From the NCBI RefSeq assembly GCF_001423885.1, contig NZ_LMPP01000009.1, forward strand, positions 218,044-282,043: DNA of 64,000 nt, read 5' to 3'. Below, in pieces: positions 26,794 to 36,143 of the stretch. A program made the translations under genes and the position numbers. The notes under the pieces are model-generated. The model was given only the letters and a program-made list of their open reading frames with translations. It was not told the DNA's origin and did no database searches. Each line of letters begins with the position of its first letter. The first letter of the stretch is position 1. The DNA is from Rathayibacter sp. Leaf185 (GTDB lineage: Bacteria > Actinomycetota > Actinomycetes > Actinomycetales > Microbacteriaceae).

Positions 26794-27257
26794 GAGGTTC
26801 CTCCGATGTCCGGGGCGTCGCCCGACAGGACGGCGTTGATGCTGCGGGGTGTCCTGGCCGCGGCCAGGGCGCCGATCGCATCGGGGCGGCTGAGCACGTC
26901 CGCGAGCCCCGAGACGAAGCCCACGTGTCCGTGCGCCTGGGTGGCGGCGATGCCGATCACGACCGACACGGGGTCGTTGGTCGTGTGGCCGAAGGCGACC
27001 GGCTCGGCGAGCGTCACGACCGAGAGCCCGTCGGCGAGGACGTCGTTGCCCGGTCGGGCGTGCGCGAGGGCGAGACCGGGCGCGATGACGATGTACGGGC
27101 CCAGTACGTCGATCTGCTCGACCATCCGGCGGGAGTACGCGGGATCGACGGCTCCGCTGCGCTCGAGGGCGCGCCCCGCCTCGAGCACGGCCTCGCGCCA
27201 GCTGGCAGCCGGGTGCCGAAGCGCGATCGCCTCATCGGACAGGGGGTCGAGAGGCAT
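26790..27257 (-). CDS. PTS IIA subunit (mannitol/fructose/ascorbate class)
   Basis: This 155-residue protein is a PTS EIIA type 2 domain. The phosphohistidine is in PGLALAHARPGNDV (about residues 68-81), with VVTLAEPVAFGHTTNDPVSVVIGIAATQAHGHVGFV following. The ATG at 27257 is two bases after the add stop, so translation is coupled. It receives phosphate from HPr and passes it to the IIB encoded next. Its placement after adenosine deaminase is unusual and the absence of IIC leaves its purpose open. Confidence 0.88.
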   Translation of the reverse strand: MPLDPLSDEAIALRHPAASWREAVLEAGRALERSGAVDPAYSRRMVEQIDVLGPYIVIAPGLALAHARPGNDVLADGLSVVTLAEPVAFGHTTNDPVSVVIGIAATQAHGHVGFVSGLADVLSRPDAIGALAAARTPRSINAVLSGDAPDIGGTS

Positions 27258-27259
27258 GG

Positions 27260-28381
27260 TCAGGCCGCCTCGAAGCCGGCGGTGATCGTCTCGACCAGGT
27301 CGCGGCGCTCGTCGAGCGGCAGGAAGGCGGCGTGGGCGGCGTTGAGCTGGAAGACCTCGAGGTCGTCGAGGTCGTAGCCGAACGCGTCCGAGAGCAGCGC
27401 GAGCTCGCGGCTGAGGCTGGTGCCGCTCATCAGGCGGTTGTCGGTGTTCACCGTCACGCGGAAGCCGAGCTGGTACAGCAGATCGAACGGGTGGTCCTCG
27501 AGCTCCGTGCCCCACGCGGCGACCGCTCCGGTCTGCAGGTTCGAGGAGGGGCTCAGCTCGAGCGCGATCTCGCGGTCCTTGACCCACTCGGCGAGCTCGC
27601 CGAGGGTGACGTAGCTCGCGTCGTCGTCCTGGCGCTCGATGCGGATGTCCTCCGCGAGGCGCACGCCGTGCCCGAGCCGCAGCGCACGGCCGTCGAGCAG
27701 GGCCGAGCGGATGCTGTAGAGACCGTCGGCCTCGCCCGCGTGGACCGTGGCCGGGAAGTGCGCGGCGGCGAGCATCTCGAACGCGGGGCGGTGCAACGAG
27801 GCCGGGAAGCCCGCCTCCGCTCCGGCGATGTCGAACCCGACCGCACCGCGCTCGCGGTGGCGCAGCGCCAGCTCCGCGACCTCGAGCGAGCGGTCGGTGT
27901 GGCGCATGGCGGTGATCAGCTGGCCGACGCGGAGTCGCGACCCGTGGGCCGCCGCCTCCTGGACGCCCTGCTCGATGCCCTCCTGCACGGCCTCGACGGC
28001 CTGGTCGAGCGTGAGGCCCTCGCGCTGATGCTGCTCGGGAGCCCAGCGCACCTCGCCGTGGACGACACCGTCGGCAGCGAGGTCGAGGACGAACTCGCGG
28101 GCGACCCGCTCGAGCGATGCGGTCGTCTGCATGACCGAGATGGTGGTCTCGAAGGTCGCCAGGTAATCGGTCAGCGAGCCGGAGTCGGCGGTCGTGGTGA
28201 ACCAGTCCCGCAGTGCCTCGGGGTCGGGAGCAGGAAGGGGCAGTCCGGCCGAGCCGGCGAGCTCCACGATCGTCTCGGGACGCAGGCCTCCGTCGAGGTG
28301 GTCGTGCAGCGAGACCTTCGGCAGGTCGTCGATCAGGATGCCCTCGCCCGGGAGGAGGTACTCCTCGGTGGTGTCGGTCAC
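27260..28381 (-). CDS. add: Adenosine deaminase
   Basis: This 373-residue zinc enzyme converts adenosine and deoxyadenosine to inosine forms. KVSLHDHLDGGL (about residues 22-33) holds the HxH metal ligands. HGEVRWAPEQH, TVHAGEADGL (ligand His and catalytic Glu), RLGHGV and NTDNRLMSGTSL follow in family order. The GTG start has GAGGAG about five bases upstream. A 166-base gap to deoA holds a small hairpin (GCTCGCG/CGCGAGC) and a TAGGGT that may be a separate promoter. Confidence 0.95.
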   Translation of the reverse strand: MTDTTEEYLLPGEGILIDDLPKVSLHDHLDGGLRPETIVELAGSAGLPLPAPDPEALRDWFTTTADSGSLTDYLATFETTISVMQTTASLERVAREFVLDLAADGVVHGEVRWAPEQHQREGLTLDQAVEAVQEGIEQGVQEAAAHGSRLRVGQLITAMRHTDRSLEVAELALRHRERGAVGFDIAGAEAGFPASLHRPAFEMLAAAHFPATVHAGEADGLYSIRSALLDGRALRLGHGVRLAEDIRIERQDDDASYVTLGELAEWVKDREIALELSPSSNLQTGAVAAWGTELEDHPFDLLYQLGFRVTVNTDNRLMSGTSLSRELALLSDAFGYDLDDLEVFQLNAAHAAFLPLDERRDLVETITAGFEAA

Positions 28382-28547
28382 GGTGCTCCTCAGGGTCGGA
28401 CGACGGTTCGCGGACCACCCTAGGGCTTCGGCCGTCCGGCCTCACCGGGTGGTCGCGATCGGGGTGATCTCCGGCTCGCGGTACCGGTGCGGCTCGCGTC
28501 GACGGATTCCGCGAGCCGACCTCGAGTCGACGAGTGGTGGTGTCGGG

Positions 28548-29858
28548 TCAGGCGATGCGCTCGGCGACGAGCGGACCGCCGTCGAGAACGGGCTCGCCCT
28601 CGTCGCCGATCCGGTAAGCGCCCTCGAGGGCGCCCAGCGCGCGCTCGAAGCGCGCCGGCTCGTCGGCCGACAGCGTGAAGAGCGGGTCGCCCGCTCGCAC
28701 GCGTTCTCCGGGCTTGATGTGCAGGTCGATGCCCGCAGCGTGCTGCACGGCGTCCTGCTGCCGCGCCCGGCCCGCGCCGAGGCGCCAGGCCGCGATGCCG
28801 AAGGGCAGGGCCTTCTGCTCGACGAGGACGCCGTCGCGCTCGGCGACGACCACGTGGGTCTCCCGGGCGACGGGCAGCGCCGCGTCGGGGTCGCCGCCCT
28901 GGGCGCGGATCACCGCGCGCCAGGTGTCCATCGCCGCTCCTCCGTCGAGAGCGCCCTCGACGTCGGCGTCGGGCAGTCCGGCGAGGGCCAGCATCTCGCG
29001 GGCGAGGGCCAGCGTGAGCTCGCGGATGTCGGCGGGACCGCCGCCCGCGAGCACCTCGACGGACTCGCGCACCTCGTTGGCGTTGCCGATGGCGAGGCCG
29101 AGCGGGACGTTCATGTTGGTCAGGAGCGCGGTCGTCCTCACTCCGGCGTCGTTGCCGAGGTCGACCATCGCTCGGGCGAGCTCACGCGAGCGCTCGATGT
29201 CGGTCATGAAGGCGCCGGAGCCGAACTTGACGTCGAGGACCAGGGCATCGGTCCCCTCCGCGATCTTCTTCGACATGATCGACGAGGCGATCAGCGGGAT
29301 CGCCTCGACGGTCCCGGTGATGTCGCGGAGCGCGTAGAGCTTCTTGTCGGCGGGGGCGAGACCGGACCCTGCGGCGCAGATGACGCCTCCGACCGTGCGG
29401 AGCTGCTCGAACATCTCGTCGTTGCTCAGCTCCGCGCGCCAGCCCGGGATCGCCTCGAGCTTGTCGAGGGTGCCGCCGGTGTGGCCGAGACCACGGCCCG
29501 AGAGCTGCGGGACCGCGACGCCGAAGGAGGCGACGAGCGGCATCAGCGGGAGCGTGATCTTGTCGCCGACCCCGCCCGTGGAGTGCTTGTCGACGGTGCG
29601 CTTGCCGAGGCCGTCGAAGTGCATCCGCTCGCCGCTGGCGATCATCGCCAGCGTAAGGTCGCGGATCTCGTCGCGGTCCATGCCGTTCAGCAGCACGGCC
29701 ATCGCGAAGGCGGCCATCTGCTCGTCGGCGACGTAGCCGCGGGTGTAGGCGTCGATCAGCCAGTCGATCTCGGCGGTCGAGAGGGAGCCGCGGTCGCGCT
29801 TGGTGCGGATGATGTCGACGGCGTCGAAGCTCTCGACGGGGGCGGTCGTGCCGGTCAT
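28548..29858 (-). CDS. deoA: Thymidine phosphorylase
   Basis: This 436-residue enzyme cleaves thymidine with phosphate to thymine and deoxyribose-1-phosphate. It shows FDAVDIIRTKRDRGSLSTAEIDWLID at the start, the signature KRTVDKHSTGGVGDKITLPL at about 82-101, and SGRGLGHTGGTLDKLEAIPG near 121-140. It belongs to the pyrimidine-nucleoside phosphorylase family, so uridine may also be used. It follows cdd by 39 bases. Confidence 0.95.
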   Translation of the reverse strand: MTGTTAPVESFDAVDIIRTKRDRGSLSTAEIDWLIDAYTRGYVADEQMAAFAMAVLLNGMDRDEIRDLTLAMIASGERMHFDGLGKRTVDKHSTGGVGDKITLPLMPLVASFGVAVPQLSGRGLGHTGGTLDKLEAIPGWRAELSNDEMFEQLRTVGGVICAAGSGLAPADKKLYALRDITGTVEAIPLIASSIMSKKIAEGTDALVLDVKFGSGAFMTDIERSRELARAMVDLGNDAGVRTTALLTNMNVPLGLAIGNANEVRESVEVLAGGGPADIRELTLALAREMLALAGLPDADVEGALDGGAAMDTWRAVIRAQGGDPDAALPVARETHVVVAERDGVLVEQKALPFGIAAWRLGAGRARQQDAVQHAAGIDLHIKPGERVRAGDPLFTLSADEPARFERALGALEGAYRIGDEGEPVLDGGPLVAERIA

Positions 29859-29898
29859 GCGTGTCCTCTGATTCGGGTCGTCGTCGGCGGTGGAGTGG

Positions 29899-30303
29899 TC
29901 ACTCCCCCGCGTAGGCCTGCAGGGTGCGCGGACCGAACGCGTCGGGGATGACCTCGTCGATCGTGCGGAGCCCGGAGACGGTCTCGAGCACCATCCCCTC
30001 GGCGGAGTGCTCGAACAGGAGCTGCCTGCATCGTCCGCACGGCATCAGCGTGGCGCCGTTGCCGTCGACGCAGGTGAAGGCGACGAGCTTGCCTCCGCCC
30101 GTCATGTGGAGGGAGGAGACCAGCGCGCACTCGGCGCAGAGACCGATCCCGTAGGACGCGTTCTCGACGTTGCAGCCCGAGATCACGCGCCCGTCGTCGA
30201 CGAGCGCTGCGGCGCCCACCGGGAAGTTCGAGTACGGCGCGTAGGCGCGGCCCATGGCCTCGAGGGCCGCGGCACGCAGCGCCTCCCAGTCGATGTCGGT
30301 CAC
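29899..30303 (-). CDS. cdd: Cytidine deaminase
   Basis: This 134-residue zinc enzyme deaminates cytidine and deoxycytidine. AYAPYSNFPVGAAAL, SGCNVENASYGIGLCAECALVSSLH (HAE-type motif here CAE) and MPCGRCRQLLFE provide the three zinc cysteines typical of the short tetrameric class. The GTG at 30303 has GAGAGGAG just upstream. It lies 11 bases after the permease gene, within the nucleoside uptake operon. Confidence 0.94.
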   Translation of the reverse strand: MTDIDWEALRAAALEAMGRAYAPYSNFPVGAAALVDDGRVISGCNVENASYGIGLCAECALVSSLHMTGGGKLVAFTCVDGNGATLMPCGRCRQLLFEHSAEGMVLETVSGLRTIDEVIPDAFGPRTLQAYAGE

Positions 30304-30314
30304 GACGACTCCTC

Positions 30315-31583
30315 TCAGGACTTCAGGTACGGCTTGCCGGCGGCGGCCGGCCCTCTGGACTGCCCGACGAGACCCGCGACCGCGAAGATCGTGACCACGT
30401 ACGGCAGCATCAGCATGAACTCGCTCGGCACCGGCGATCCGATCACGCCGAGGACGTTCTGCAGGTTCGTCGCGAAGCCGAACAGCAGCGAGGCCAGGGT
30501 GGCGCGGATCGGGTCCCAGCGGCCGAAGATCACCGCGGCGAGGGCGATGAAGCCGGCACCGGCCGTCATCTCCTTGCCGAAGGCGCCGACGGCGTCGAGC
30601 GTGTAGTAGGCGCCGCCGATACCGGCGATGGCGCCGGCGAGCGAGACGTTCCAGAACCGGGTCCGCGCGACGTCGATGCCGACGGTGTCGGCCGCCTGGG
30701 GGTGCTCGCCGACCGCGCGGAGGCGGAGGCCCCACTTGGTCTTGAACAGGCCCCACCACACCGCGAAGATCGCGAAGTACATCAGGTAGACGATGACCGT
30801 CTGGTTGAACAGCACCGCGCCGACGATCGGGACCTGGCTCAGCACCGGGATCGGCAGCCGGTCGAACTTGACGGGCGAGTTGAAGGTGGTCGCGTCGGCG
30901 GTCAGCACCTGCGAGTAGAGGAAGCTCGTGAGACCCGTGACCAGGACGTTCAGCACGACGCCGACGATGACCTGGTCGACGACGTACTTGATCGCGAACG
31001 CCGCCAGGACGAACGAGACCAGCACACTCGCCAGCATCGCGGCGAGGAGCCCCAGGACCGGCTGCCGGGTGAGCGAGCCCACCATCGCCGCGGTGAACGC
31101 ACCGGCGAGCAGCTGGCCCTCGATCGCGACGTTCACGACACCGACCCGCTCCGAGATCACGCCGCCGAGCGAGCCGAAGATCAGCGGGGTGGCGAGGCCG
31201 ACGGTTCCGAGCAGGAGGCCGGAGACGGGCAGGGCCGCTCCCGCCGACGCCCAGACGAGGAAGCCGATCAGGAAGACCAGTGCGAAGACGGCCGACAGCC
31301 AGAGCGGGATGCGCCGAGAGGCCCTCGTCATCGCGAATGCCAGAGCGGTGAGCGCCACCGTGACGATCGCCACGACGACTCCGGTCGCCCTGGTCGGGAA
31401 CGGGATGTCGGGGAGAGCGAAGAAGTCGTTGCCAGCGGCGAGCCGGAACGAGCTCGTCCCGTCGCGCCCGAGGAGCACGAAGAGGACGACGGCGAGCAGC
31501 GCGAAGACTCCGAACGCGATCGGGGCCTTCCAGCTGCGGATCGCGACGCGGGAGGGCGCGGCGGAGGTGGCGACGGCGGTCAT
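30315..31583 (-). CDS. Nucleoside ABC transporter permease (second)
   Basis: This 422-residue membrane protein has about nine to ten hydrophobic segments. The BPD_transp_2 core includes GGVISERVGVVNVAIEGQLLAGAF, DQVIVGVVLNVL and GLRLRAVGEHPQAADTVGIDVAR. With the partner permease it forms the channel of a BMP-type nucleoside importer. The ATG overlaps the preceding permease stop by four bases (ATGA). A longer upstream frame is a shadow of the other permease gene. Confidence 0.9.
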   Translation of the reverse strand: MTAVATSAAPSRVAIRSWKAPIAFGVFALLAVVLFVLLGRDGTSSFRLAAGNDFFALPDIPFPTRATGVVVAIVTVALTALAFAMTRASRRIPLWLSAVFALVFLIGFLVWASAGAALPVSGLLLGTVGLATPLIFGSLGGVISERVGVVNVAIEGQLLAGAFTAAMVGSLTRQPVLGLLAAMLASVLVSFVLAAFAIKYVVDQVIVGVVLNVLVTGLTSFLYSQVLTADATTFNSPVKFDRLPIPVLSQVPIVGAVLFNQTVIVYLMYFAIFAVWWGLFKTKWGLRLRAVGEHPQAADTVGIDVARTRFWNVSLAGAIAGIGGAYYTLDAVGAFGKEMTAGAGFIALAAVIFGRWDPIRATLASLLFGFATNLQNVLGVIGSPVPSEFMLMLPYVVTIFAVAGLVGQSRGPAAAGKPYLKS

Positions 31584-32893
31584 GCGGACACCTCCGAGGT
31601 GCGGCGCTTCGGGCGGCGCTTGGGGGCGACCCCGGGCGTCGGGAGGCGGAAGATCGCGCGGACCAGGGGCGGTGCCGCGATGAAGAGGACGATGAGGGAC
31701 TGCACGACCAGGACGACGTCGATCGGGACGCCCTCGGCGGCCTGCATCGAGTAGCCACCCGCCTTGAAGGCGCCGAAGAGGATGCCCGCGAAGAACACGC
31801 CCCAGGGGCGGGACCGGCCGAGGAGCGCGACGGTGATCGCATCGAAGCCGATGCCGGCGTCGATCCCCGAGGTGAAGCCGGTGGTCACGGTGCCCATGAC
31901 CTGAGCACTGCCGGCCAGGCCGAGGAGACCGCCCGAGAGGAGCATGGCCCAGACGTAGCTGCCCTTGACGTCGATACCGGCGACCCGGGCCGCGTGCGGG
32001 TTCTCGCCGACGGCGCGGAACTTGAAGCCGATGCTCGAGCGGGTCAGCAGCCACCAGACGAAGACGGTCGCCAGGACCGAGAACACGAAGCCGAGGGTGA
32101 GCGAGTAGCCGGAGCCGAGGAGGTCCGGGAAGACCGCGGTCTCCTTCATGCCCGGCGACTTCGGGTTGTTCGAGCCCGGAGCCTGCAGTGCCCCGGGGGT
32201 GCGCAGCAGGTACGACACGAAGTAGAACGCGACGTAGTTGAGCATGATCGTGAGGATCACCTCGTGCGCGCCCGTGCGCGCCTTGAGGAGCCCGACGAGA
32301 CCGCCCCAGAGCGCCCCGCCGAGGATGCCCGCGGCGAGCGTGATGACGAGGTGGACTCCCCACGGCAGATCGAACGAGAAGCCGACCCACCCGGCGCACG
32401 CCGCGGCGATCAGCATCTGACCGCGGCCGCCGATGTTGAACAGTCCGACGCGGAACGCGAGGGCGACGCCGAGGCCGCCCGCGATCAGCGGGGTCGCGAA
32501 GGCGAGCGTGTCGGTCAGGGGCTTGATCCCGTTCGCGAAGCCGTCGCGCCGGAAGTTGTAGACCGAGCCCTGGAAGAGCGACGAGTACGCGCCGGCGACG
32601 GACTGCCAGATCGCCTGCAGCGTGTCGAGCGGACGGGCGAAGAAGTAGCCGGAGGCGGCCTGCACGTCCTTGTCGGTGGCGGCGATGAGCACGCCGCCCG
32701 CGATCAGCGACAGCAGGACCGCGAGCACCGACATCAGCGCGGTACCGGAGAGGATCTCGCGGAGGACGCGCGAGGCGCCGCTCTCGATCGGGCCGGGACG
32801 CGCCTCCTGCCCGGGCTTCTGACCCGGCTCGAGACCGGACGCCTTCTCGGACTCGGCGTCGGGATCGACCGACGGCAGTTGCGCGTCGCTCAC
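31580..32893 (-). CDS. Nucleoside ABC transporter permease (first)
   Basis: This 437-residue permease has a hydrophilic N-terminal tail of about 50 residues rich in E, P and G, then about nine membrane segments. Signature parts are [48 protein letters not shown] and [25 protein letters not shown]. It belongs to the branched-chain/ribose-type permease family used by BMP-linked nucleoside importers. It overlaps both neighbours by four bases. Confidence 0.9.
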   Translation of the reverse strand: MSDAQLPSVDPDAESEKASGLEPGQKPGQEARPGPIESGASRVLREILSGTALMSVLAVLLSLIAGGVLIAATDKDVQAASGYFFARPLDTLQAIWQSVAGAYSSLFQGSVYNFRRDGFANGIKPLTDTLAFATPLIAGGLGVALAFRVGLFNIGGRGQMLIAAACAGWVGFSFDLPWGVHLVITLAAGILGGALWGGLVGLLKARTGAHEVILTIMLNYVAFYFVSYLLRTPGALQAPGSNNPKSPGMKETAVFPDLLGSGYSLTLGFVFSVLATVFVWWLLTRSSIGFKFRAVGENPHAARVAGIDVKGSYVWAMLLSGGLLGLAGSAQVMGTVTTGFTSGIDAGIGFDAITVALLGRSRPWGVFFAGILFGAFKAGGYSMQAAEGVPIDVVLVVQSLIVLFIAAPPLVRAIFRLPTPGVAPKRRPKRRTSEVSA

Positions 32894-34410
32894 GCCGCCG
32901 CTCCCTTCTCGGCGGGCGACTGCCCGGCCATCATGAGCCCCAGGACTTCGCGGGGCGTGTCGGCGGGGACGATGCCGATGATGCCGCCCTTGTACATGAC
33001 CGCGATGCGGTCGGCCAGAGCCGCGACCTCGTCGAGCTCGGTCGACACGACGATCACGGGGACGCCGGTGTCGCGGGTCTCGACGATGCGCTTGTGCACG
33101 AACTCGATCGAGCCGACGTCGATTCCGCGGGTCGGCTGCGCGGCGATGAACAGCCGGAGCTCCCGGCTCAGCTCGCGAGCGAGCACGACCTTCTGCTGGT
33201 TGCCTCCGGAGAGACGGCCCACGTGCGTGCCGATGCCCTGGGCGCGCACGTCGAACTCGCGCACGCGCTCCTCGGCGAAGCGGTCGAGGTCCTTCAGCTG
33301 CAGGCTCAGGCCCTTGACGAACGGACCGCCGTCGCTGCGGTCGAGCATCAGGTTCTCGGCGATCGTGAACTCGGCGACGAGGCCGTCCTCGGTGCGGTCC
33401 TCGGGCACGAAGCCCACACCGGAGTCGAGCACTCGGCGGACGGTCAGACCGTCGAGCCGCTTGCCGTCGAGGGTCACCGTGCCCTCGACCCGCTCCTGCA
33501 ATCCCATGATCGCCTCGGCGAGCTCGGTCTGCCCGTTGCCCTGGACTCCGGCGATGGCGAGGATCTCGCCGCGGCGCACCTCGAACGAGACATCGTCGAC
33601 GACGGCCTGCCCGTTCGCGTCGCGCACCGTGAGGGCGCTGACGACGAGCGCCTCGTCCCCGGCCCGGGCCGGCTCCTTCTGCACGGTCAGCTCGACGGCG
33701 CGGCCCACCATCAGCGACGCGAGCTCGGCGTTGCTCGCGGTGGGCGAGGCCTCGCCGACCACCTTGCCGAGACGGATGACCGTGATGCGGTCGCCCACCT
33801 CCCGCACCTCGCGCAGCTTGTGGGTGATGAAGACGATCGCCGTTCCGGAGGCGCGCAGCTGCCGCATGATCGCGATCAGCTCGTCGGTCTCCTGCGGGGT
33901 CAGCACCGCGGTCGGCTCGTCGAACACGAGGACCCGCGCATCCCGGGAGAGCGCCTTGATGATCTCGACGCGCTGCTGCACGCCGACGGGGAGGTCCTCG
34001 ACGATCGCGTCGGGATCGACGTCGAAGCCGAAGCGATCGGAGATCTCGCGGACCCGCGCACGTGCGGCGGCGAGGTCGAGGCGGCCGCCCGCCCGCGTCT
34101 GCTCGTGGCCGAGCATCACGTTCTCGGCGACCGAGAAGACCGGTACGAGCATGAAGTGCTGGTGGACCATGCCGATGCCCGCCTTCATGGCGTCACCGGG
34201 CCCCGAGAAGGTCTGGACCACGTCGTCCAGCAGGATCTCGCCCTCCTCGGCCTGGTACAGGCCGTAGAGCACGTTCATGAGCGTCGACTTGCCCGCGCCG
34301 TTCTCGCCGAGGAGGCAGTGGATCTCGCCGGGTTCGACGGTGAGATCGATGTGATCGTTGGCCACGAGAGCACCGAAGCGCTTCGTGATGCCCCGGAGTT
34401 CGAGCTTCAT
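32890..34410 (-). CDS. Nucleoside ABC transporter ATP-binding protein with two ATPase domains
   Basis: This 506-residue protein carries two ABC domains. The first has GENGAGKST (about residues 34-42), [15 protein letters not shown] and [15 protein letters not shown]. The second has the looser Walker [10 protein letters not shown] and [35 protein letters not shown]. This arrangement is that of sugar/nucleoside importers such as the BMP-linked systems. It drives uptake with the two following permeases. Confidence 0.93.
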   Translation of the reverse strand: MKLELRGITKRFGALVANDHIDLTVEPGEIHCLLGENGAGKSTLMNVLYGLYQAEEGEILLDDVVQTFSGPGDAMKAGIGMVHQHFMLVPVFSVAENVMLGHEQTRAGGRLDLAAARARVREISDRFGFDVDPDAIVEDLPVGVQQRVEIIKALSRDARVLVFDEPTAVLTPQETDELIAIMRQLRASGTAIVFITHKLREVREVGDRITVIRLGKVVGEASPTASNAELASLMVGRAVELTVQKEPARAGDEALVVSALTVRDANGQAVVDDVSFEVRRGEILAIAGVQGNGQTELAEAIMGLQERVEGTVTLDGKRLDGLTVRRVLDSGVGFVPEDRTEDGLVAEFTIAENLMLDRSDGGPFVKGLSLQLKDLDRFAEERVREFDVRAQGIGTHVGRLSGGNQQKVVLARELSRELRLFIAAQPTRGIDVGSIEFVHKRIVETRDTGVPVIVVSTELDEVAALADRIAVMYKGGIIGIVPADTPREVLGLMMAGQSPAEKGAAA

Positions 34411-34510
34411 GGAACCAATCTAACTTCGGCGCGGGCGGCGCGGCCGCCGAGAGGAGCCCTACGGGGACGGATCGAGGAGAGGGCCCCTGTGGAGGCGTCC
34501 GCTGGAACGC

Positions 34511-34556
34511 CAGAGGCCGGCCGACTCCGAGATGCTCTCGGGCCGACCGGCCTCTG
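34511..34556 (-). terminator. Long hairpin between the binding-protein gene and the ATPase gene
   Basis: CAGAGGCCGG at 34511-34520 pairs with CCGGCCTCTG at 34547-34556, with a nested CCGAGA/TCTCGG stem inside. There is no clear T run. Lying just after the lipoprotein gene, it probably lets most transcripts stop, keeping the binding protein in excess over the transporter. Confidence 0.6.
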
Positions 34557-34566
34557 GTGCCGAGCG

Positions 34567-35652
34567 CTAGGAAGCGGCCGGCGCCGAGGGCGACTCGACG
34601 GTGATCGAGCCGTCGATGATGCCCTCCTTGATGCTGTCGAGCTCGCCCTGCAGATCGGCGGAGACCTTCGACTCGAAGTCGTGGAACGGCGCGATGCCGA
34701 CTCCGTCGTTCTCGAGCGTGCCGACGTACGGGGTCGCGTCGAACGCGTCGGCACCGGCGGTGCTGGTGACGTCGGACGTGCCGGCCTCGATCCCCTTGAG
34801 GATGGAGGTCAGGTACAGGTCGGAGCCGTCCGGGTAGGTCTCGTACAGGTCGGCGTCGACACCGACCATCGCGATCTCCTTGCCGGAGTCGCGGATGGCC
34901 TCGATGGCCGACTGGAAGATCGGCCCGCCCACGGGGAGGATGACGTCGGCGTTCTGGTCGATCAGCGACTGCGCGGCCGACTTGGCCTCGACACCGGCGG
35001 CGAAGCCTCCGGTGAACGAACCGGTCTGCGCGTCGACATCCCAGCCGACGACCTTGATGTCGGCGCTCTTCTGCTCGTTGTAGTACTTCACGCCGTCCGC
35101 GAAGCCGTCCATGAAGATGGTGACGGTCGGGTACTGCGCTCCACCGAAGGTGCCGACGACGCCGGTCTTCGAGTAGGAGGCCGCCGCGTAGCCCGCGAGG
35201 AACGCGGACTGCGAGGTGTCGAACGTGATCGGCTTGACGTTCGGCAGATCGATCGACGCGTCGTCGATGATGGCGAAGTCGATGTCGGTGTTCTCCTCCG
35301 CAGCGGCCGACGTGGCCTCGGCGAGAGCGAAGCCGACGGTGATGATCAGGTTGCAGCCCTGATCGACGAGGCTCGTGATGTTCGGCGCGTAGTCGGTCTC
35401 GGACTCCGAGGTGACCGTCTTCGGCGTCACACCGAGCTCCTCGGACGCCTTCGTGAGGCCGTTGAAGCCGAGCTCGTTGAACGACTTGTCGTCGAACCCG
35501 CCCGCGTCGGAGACCATGCAGGGCAGGAAGTCGCCACCGGCAGCGGCGCTCGAACCGCTGTCCTCGGGGGCGGAAGCGCAACCGGCGAGAAGCGCGGTGA
35601 CGCCCAGAGCGGCCAGGCCGCCGAACGCGGCCTTACGCGTGGTGATGGTCAA
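34567..35652 (-). CDS. BMP/PnrA-type nucleoside-binding lipoprotein
   Basis: This 361-residue extracellular protein captures nucleosides for the ABC importer encoded downstream. It has a signal peptide with lipobox LLAGC (modified C25), then the BMP fold with CMVSDAGGFDDKSFNELGFNGLTKA, GFALAEATSAAAEENTDIDFAIID and PVGGPIFQSAIEAI. The reading opens with TTG at 35652, supported by GGAGG seven bases upstream. It heads the nine-gene nucleoside operon. Confidence 0.92.
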   Translation of the reverse strand: MTITTRKAAFGGLAALGVTALLAGCASAPEDSGSSAAAGGDFLPCMVSDAGGFDDKSFNELGFNGLTKASEELGVTPKTVTSESETDYAPNITSLVDQGCNLIITVGFALAEATSAAAEENTDIDFAIIDDASIDLPNVKPITFDTSQSAFLAGYAAASYSKTGVVGTFGGAQYPTVTIFMDGFADGVKYYNEQKSADIKVVGWDVDAQTGSFTGGFAAGVEAKSAAQSLIDQNADVILPVGGPIFQSAIEAIRDSGKEIAMVGVDADLYETYPDGSDLYLTSILKGIEAGTSDVTSTAGADAFDATPYVGTLENDGVGIAPFHDFESKVSADLQGELDSIKEGIIDGSITVESPSAPAAS

Positions 35653-35781
35653 GATTCGTCCTCCAAGATTCGGCCCGCGCGGCTGGCGCTGCAGGCGTCG
35701 ATCCCTTCACGTTACCTGCCTGTCGGAATACGCAGTCGTCCCTCAGGCGGAACTCCGGAAGCGTTACACAGTGTTGATCTT
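35653..35781 (-). promoter_or_regulatory. 5' region of the nucleoside operon
   Basis: No gene is seen. The ribosome-binding GGAGG sits next to the TTG start. A TAACGT about 60 bases upstream (near 35714) is a possible -10 box, without a convincing -35 partner. No riboswitch-like structure was recognised. Confidence 0.3.
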
Positions 35782-35810
35782 GGGGAGGAGGCGCGGGGCG
35801 CCTCCTCCCC
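35782..35810. terminator. Perfect 13-base hairpin
   Basis: GGGGAGGAGGCGC, a GGG loop, then GCGCCTCCTCCCC. It is the hairpin end of the repeat element that continues to 35890, and lies upstream of the nucleoside operon promoter region, where it may shield the operon from manC read-through. Confidence 0.65.
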
Positions 35811-35890
35811 CGCGGTCGGCTTTTCGAGGGGGTGGGTTCTGCAGAGCGTGTTGCGTCGGGCTGGCGGGAATCGCTGGTACGCGATTCCCG
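35811..35890 (-). repeat. Copy of the dispersed intergenic repeat family
   Basis: Reading from the hairpin, CGCGGTCGGCTTTTCGAGG and TTCTGCAGAGCG lead to the palindrome CGGGAATCGC-TGGTAC-GCGATTCCCG at 35865-35890. The order of parts and many bases agree with the copies at 20.4-20.6 and 52.0 kb. Confidence 0.8.
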
Positions 35891-35968
35891 CTCGCGGCCC
35901 TTCCCCTTGAGCGCCCCGACCCAGCACGCCGCCCCTTCAGGGCGAGCCGCCTCGGGGTCGCGGGGTGA

Positions 35969-36068
35969 GCTCCGCGCGCAGCGCGATCGGGAGCTGGACA
36001 GGTGCAGGGCTCCGCGCGCAGCGCGATCGGGAGCTGGAGTGGTGCAGGGTTCCGCGCGGAGCGGTGAT
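35969..36068. repeat. 40-base tandem repeat, two copies and part of a third
   Basis: Copies begin at 35969, 36009 and 36049. The first two share GCTCCGCGCGCAGCGCGATC and GGGAGCTGGA then GGTGCAGG; the third diverges after about ten bases. The region lies between the palindrome and the manC terminator and has no gene. Confidence 0.85.
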
Positions 36069-36096
36069 CCGCAGCGGTGCAAAGGGGGCCGGAACG

Positions 36097-36135
36097 GCGA
36101 AGCGCGGCACCTCCAAGAGGAGGGCCGCGCTTCGC
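36097..36135 (-). terminator. manC terminator hairpin
   Basis: GCGAAGCGCGGC at 36097-36108 pairs perfectly with GCCGCGCTTCGC at 36124-36135. The loop contains a nested CCTCC/GGAGG-like stem. It begins nine bases after the manC stop on the minus strand. Confidence 0.75.
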
Positions 36136-36143
36136 AGGGTGGG

